Positions 14,481-15,832 of a stretch of 15,832 bases of DNA are shown here, piece by piece. How positions within the stretch are numbered: position 1 is the stretch's first letter; each line of letters begins with the position of its first letter. A program made the translations under genes and the position numbers. Source of the stretch: JAJQBJ01 sp964387095 (lineage in GTDB: Bacteria > Bacillota > Clostridia > Oscillospirales > Oscillospiraceae); NCBI GenBank assembly GCA_964387095.1, contig CAYLVH010000040.1, positions 1 to 15,832 on the forward strand, given 5' to 3'. Below the pieces are notes generated by a model. The model worked only from the letters and a program-made list of their open reading frames with translations. It was not told the origin of the DNA and did no database searches.

Positions 14481-15711
14481 ATACCACCTGGAACAGGTAG
14501 AATTTCAAATAATTGGTTTCCGGCACATTCCAGAGGATGGGATGGTCGGGGGCTTGCTGGCGGGCTTCAATCTGGCGCAGGGAAACCTGGGCGTCCCCAG
14601 CGGCAGCGCGGAGCATGTCCTGGAATAACTGGTCGGTCATAAAGTGGGAGCAGGAGCAGGTGGCCAAGTAGCCGCCCCGGGGCAAGAGCTTCATGGCCTT
14701 CATATTGATCTCCTTATAGCCCCGGCTGGCGCTTTTGACGGTCTGGCGGGACTTGGTGAAGGCCGGGGGATCCAGAATGATAAAATCGTAATCCCGGCAT
14801 TTCCGCTCCGCCAGCTGGGTGAGCAGGTCAAACACATTAACGGTCAGGAAGTCCATCCTCCCATCCAGGCCGTTGCGCTTGGCGTTGAACTCCGCCATTT
14901 TGATGGCGGCGGCGGAGATATCCACGCTGGTGACATGGGCGGCGCCGCCCTTGGCGGCGTTCAGACCGAAGGAGCCGGTGTGGGTAAAGCAGTCCAGTAC
15001 CCGCTTGCCGGAGGCGATGCGGGCCACCGCCTGGCGGTTGTATTTCTGATCCAGGAAAAAGCCGGTTTTTTGGCCGTTTTCCACATCCACGCCGTAGAGA
15101 ATTCCGTTCTCTGTGATCTCGGTGAAGGGGCTCTCGGGGAGGGGCACTTCCTCCAGGGGGAACCAGCCCTTTCCCGTTTCCATCCCCTCCAGGCGGCGGA
15201 TGGCGGATTCGTTCCGCTCGTAGATGCCGGAGATCCGCTCGCCCTGGGCGGTCAGCGCCTGGTAGAGGGCGTTGAAGATCATGGGTTTGATCCGCTCTAT
15301 GCCCAGGCTCAGGGTTTCAGTCACCAACAAGTCATTGTAACGATCCACAGTCAGGCCCGGGAATTGGTCCGCCTCCCCGTGGATCAGGCGGCAGCAGTTG
15401 AAATCTGGACCCGGCATAACCGTGCGGCGATAGGCGATGGCGTACTCCACCCGGCGGCGCCAGAAGGCGGCGTCAAATTTGTCGTTGGCGTTCCGGGAGA
15501 GCAGGCGCACAGTGATCTTGGAATTGTCATTATAAAAGCCAGTGCCCAGATAGGTGCCATTCTGGGTGCAGACGTCCACCAGCTCGCCGTTTAGAGGCTC
15601 CCCCTGACGGGCGCGGATCTCTTCGCCATAGACCCAGGGGTGGCCGTGGCGCACGGAGCGCTCTGCCTTGGGAGAAATATTGACAATGGGGTATTGCCGC
15701 TGTTGCTTCAT
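14479..15711 (-). CDS. rlmI: RlmI-type class I rRNA (cytosine-C5) methyltransferase
   Basis: This is a SAM-dependent methyltransferase of the RlmI/YccW family; E. coli RlmI makes m5C1962 in 23S rRNA. The 410-aa protein has an N-terminal PUA-like domain (1 to about 75, with HPWVYGEEI at 24-32), the central block GQKTGFFLDQKYNR (213-226), SAM motif I LDCFTHTGSFGLNAA (239-253) and the acidic end of the next strand in SVDIS (262-266). Motif IV follows at LDPPAFTKS (313-321), then the cysteine motif CSCSHF (352-357) with the likely catalytic Cys. Length is close to the family's roughly 400 aa. GAGGG lies 6 bases before ATG, and a good promoter lies upstream. The exact target site in this organism is inferred, and the symbol is by family. 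Confidence 0.9.
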   Translation of the reverse strand: MKQQRQYPIVNISPKAERSVRHGHPWVYGEEIRARQGEPLNGELVDVCTQNGTYLGTGFYNDNSKITVRLLSRNANDKFDAAFWRRRVEYAIAYRRTVMPGPDFNCCRLIHGEADQFPGLTVDRYNDLLVTETLSLGIERIKPMIFNALYQALTAQGERISGIYERNESAIRRLEGMETGKGWFPLEEVPLPESPFTEITENGILYGVDVENGQKTGFFLDQKYNRQAVARIASGKRVLDCFTHTGSFGLNAAKGGAAHVTSVDISAAAIKMAEFNAKRNGLDGRMDFLTVNVFDLLTQLAERKCRDYDFIILDPPAFTKSRQTVKSASRGYKEINMKAMKLLPRGGYLATCSCSHFMTDQLFQDMLRAAAGDAQVSLRQIEARQQAPDHPILWNVPETNYLKFYLFQVV

Positions 15712-15746
15712 AGCGTTCCCTCGTTTCCCTCAAAAATCTGGCATAT

Positions 15747-15775
15747 AGTATAGCGAAATTTCCGGAAAAAGGCAA
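15747..15775 (-). promoter_or_regulatory. Sigma-A promoter of the rRNA methyltransferase gene
   Basis: On the minus strand TTGCCT (15775-15770) and TATACT (15752-15747) are 17 bases apart. Transcription would start near 15740, leaving a leader of about 29 nt. The 57 bases beyond, to the window end, show no further gene. Confidence 0.8.
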
Positions 15776-15832
15776 GGGGCCTCTGGAGGGTCAACACGGA
15801 AATCAATTTTTGCAACAAAGCTGAACAAAGTG

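Noticed and set aside
1..15832. Mobile element, CRISPR array, defence island or biosynthetic cluster
   Set aside because: I see no regularly spaced repeats, transposase or integrase motifs, attachment-site duplication or defence-type domains. All but one gene belong to conserved or recognisable families, and composition is even throughout.

Overview
The window reads as chromosomal core DNA from a GC-rich member of the Clostridia. Gene content and order (smc-ftsY, rph-rdgB, yhbY-nadD-yqeK-rsfS, yqeG, efp next to a CD1247-type zinc-ribbon gene) are those of Firmicutes, and the strong C/G bias at third codon positions points towards the Oscillospirales (Flavonifractor/Oscillibacter-like relatives). 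That placement is inference. I see no rRNA or tRNA, insertion sequence, integrase, CRISPR array, toxin-antitoxin pair or phage gene.

Region 1 (1-10518, plus strand). A near-consensus sigma-A promoter (TTGCAA-17-TATAAT) precedes smc. Eight genes follow with gaps of 10-65 bases: smc (chromosome condensation), ftsY (SRP receptor), rph (RNase PH), rdgB-type XTP/dITP pyrophosphatase, yhbY (ribosome-associated RNA-binding protein), a fused nadD-yqeK gene (NAD synthesis plus HD-family Ap4A hydrolase), rsfS (ribosome silencing factor) and leuS. Apart from a weak hairpin after smc I see no terminator, so this is probably one long operon or overlapping transcripts for growth-linked housekeeping.

Region 2 (10519-10885). 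rpsU (ribosomal protein S21) has its own textbook promoter, a leader of about 70 nt with two small hairpins, a strong ribosome binding site, and a strong intrinsic terminator shared with the convergent gene downstream.

Region 3 (10886-13151). A minus-strand gene of unknown function (266 aa), whose layout weakly resembles a degenerate GH18-like barrel, is divergent from a two-gene operon. That operon holds yqeG (HAD phosphatase) and an endonuclease IV-like TIM-barrel protein, overlapping as ATGA.

Region 4 (13152-14478). efp has a strong promoter, an odd inverted repeat just upstream, a possible nine-codon leader ORF and its own terminator. It is followed by an acidic CD1247-type zinc-ribbon protein that ends in a perfect palindromic bidirectional terminator.

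Region 5 (14479-15832). A minus-strand RlmI-type 23S rRNA methyltransferase with a clear promoter closes the window.

The common theme is translation and ribosome function, with chromosome segregation, membrane-protein targeting and nucleotide hygiene alongside. I found no convincing new defence or mobile system. The least explained items are the 266-aa minus-strand protein, the variant endonuclease IV-like protein coupled to yqeG, and the leader structures of smc, rpsU and efp.
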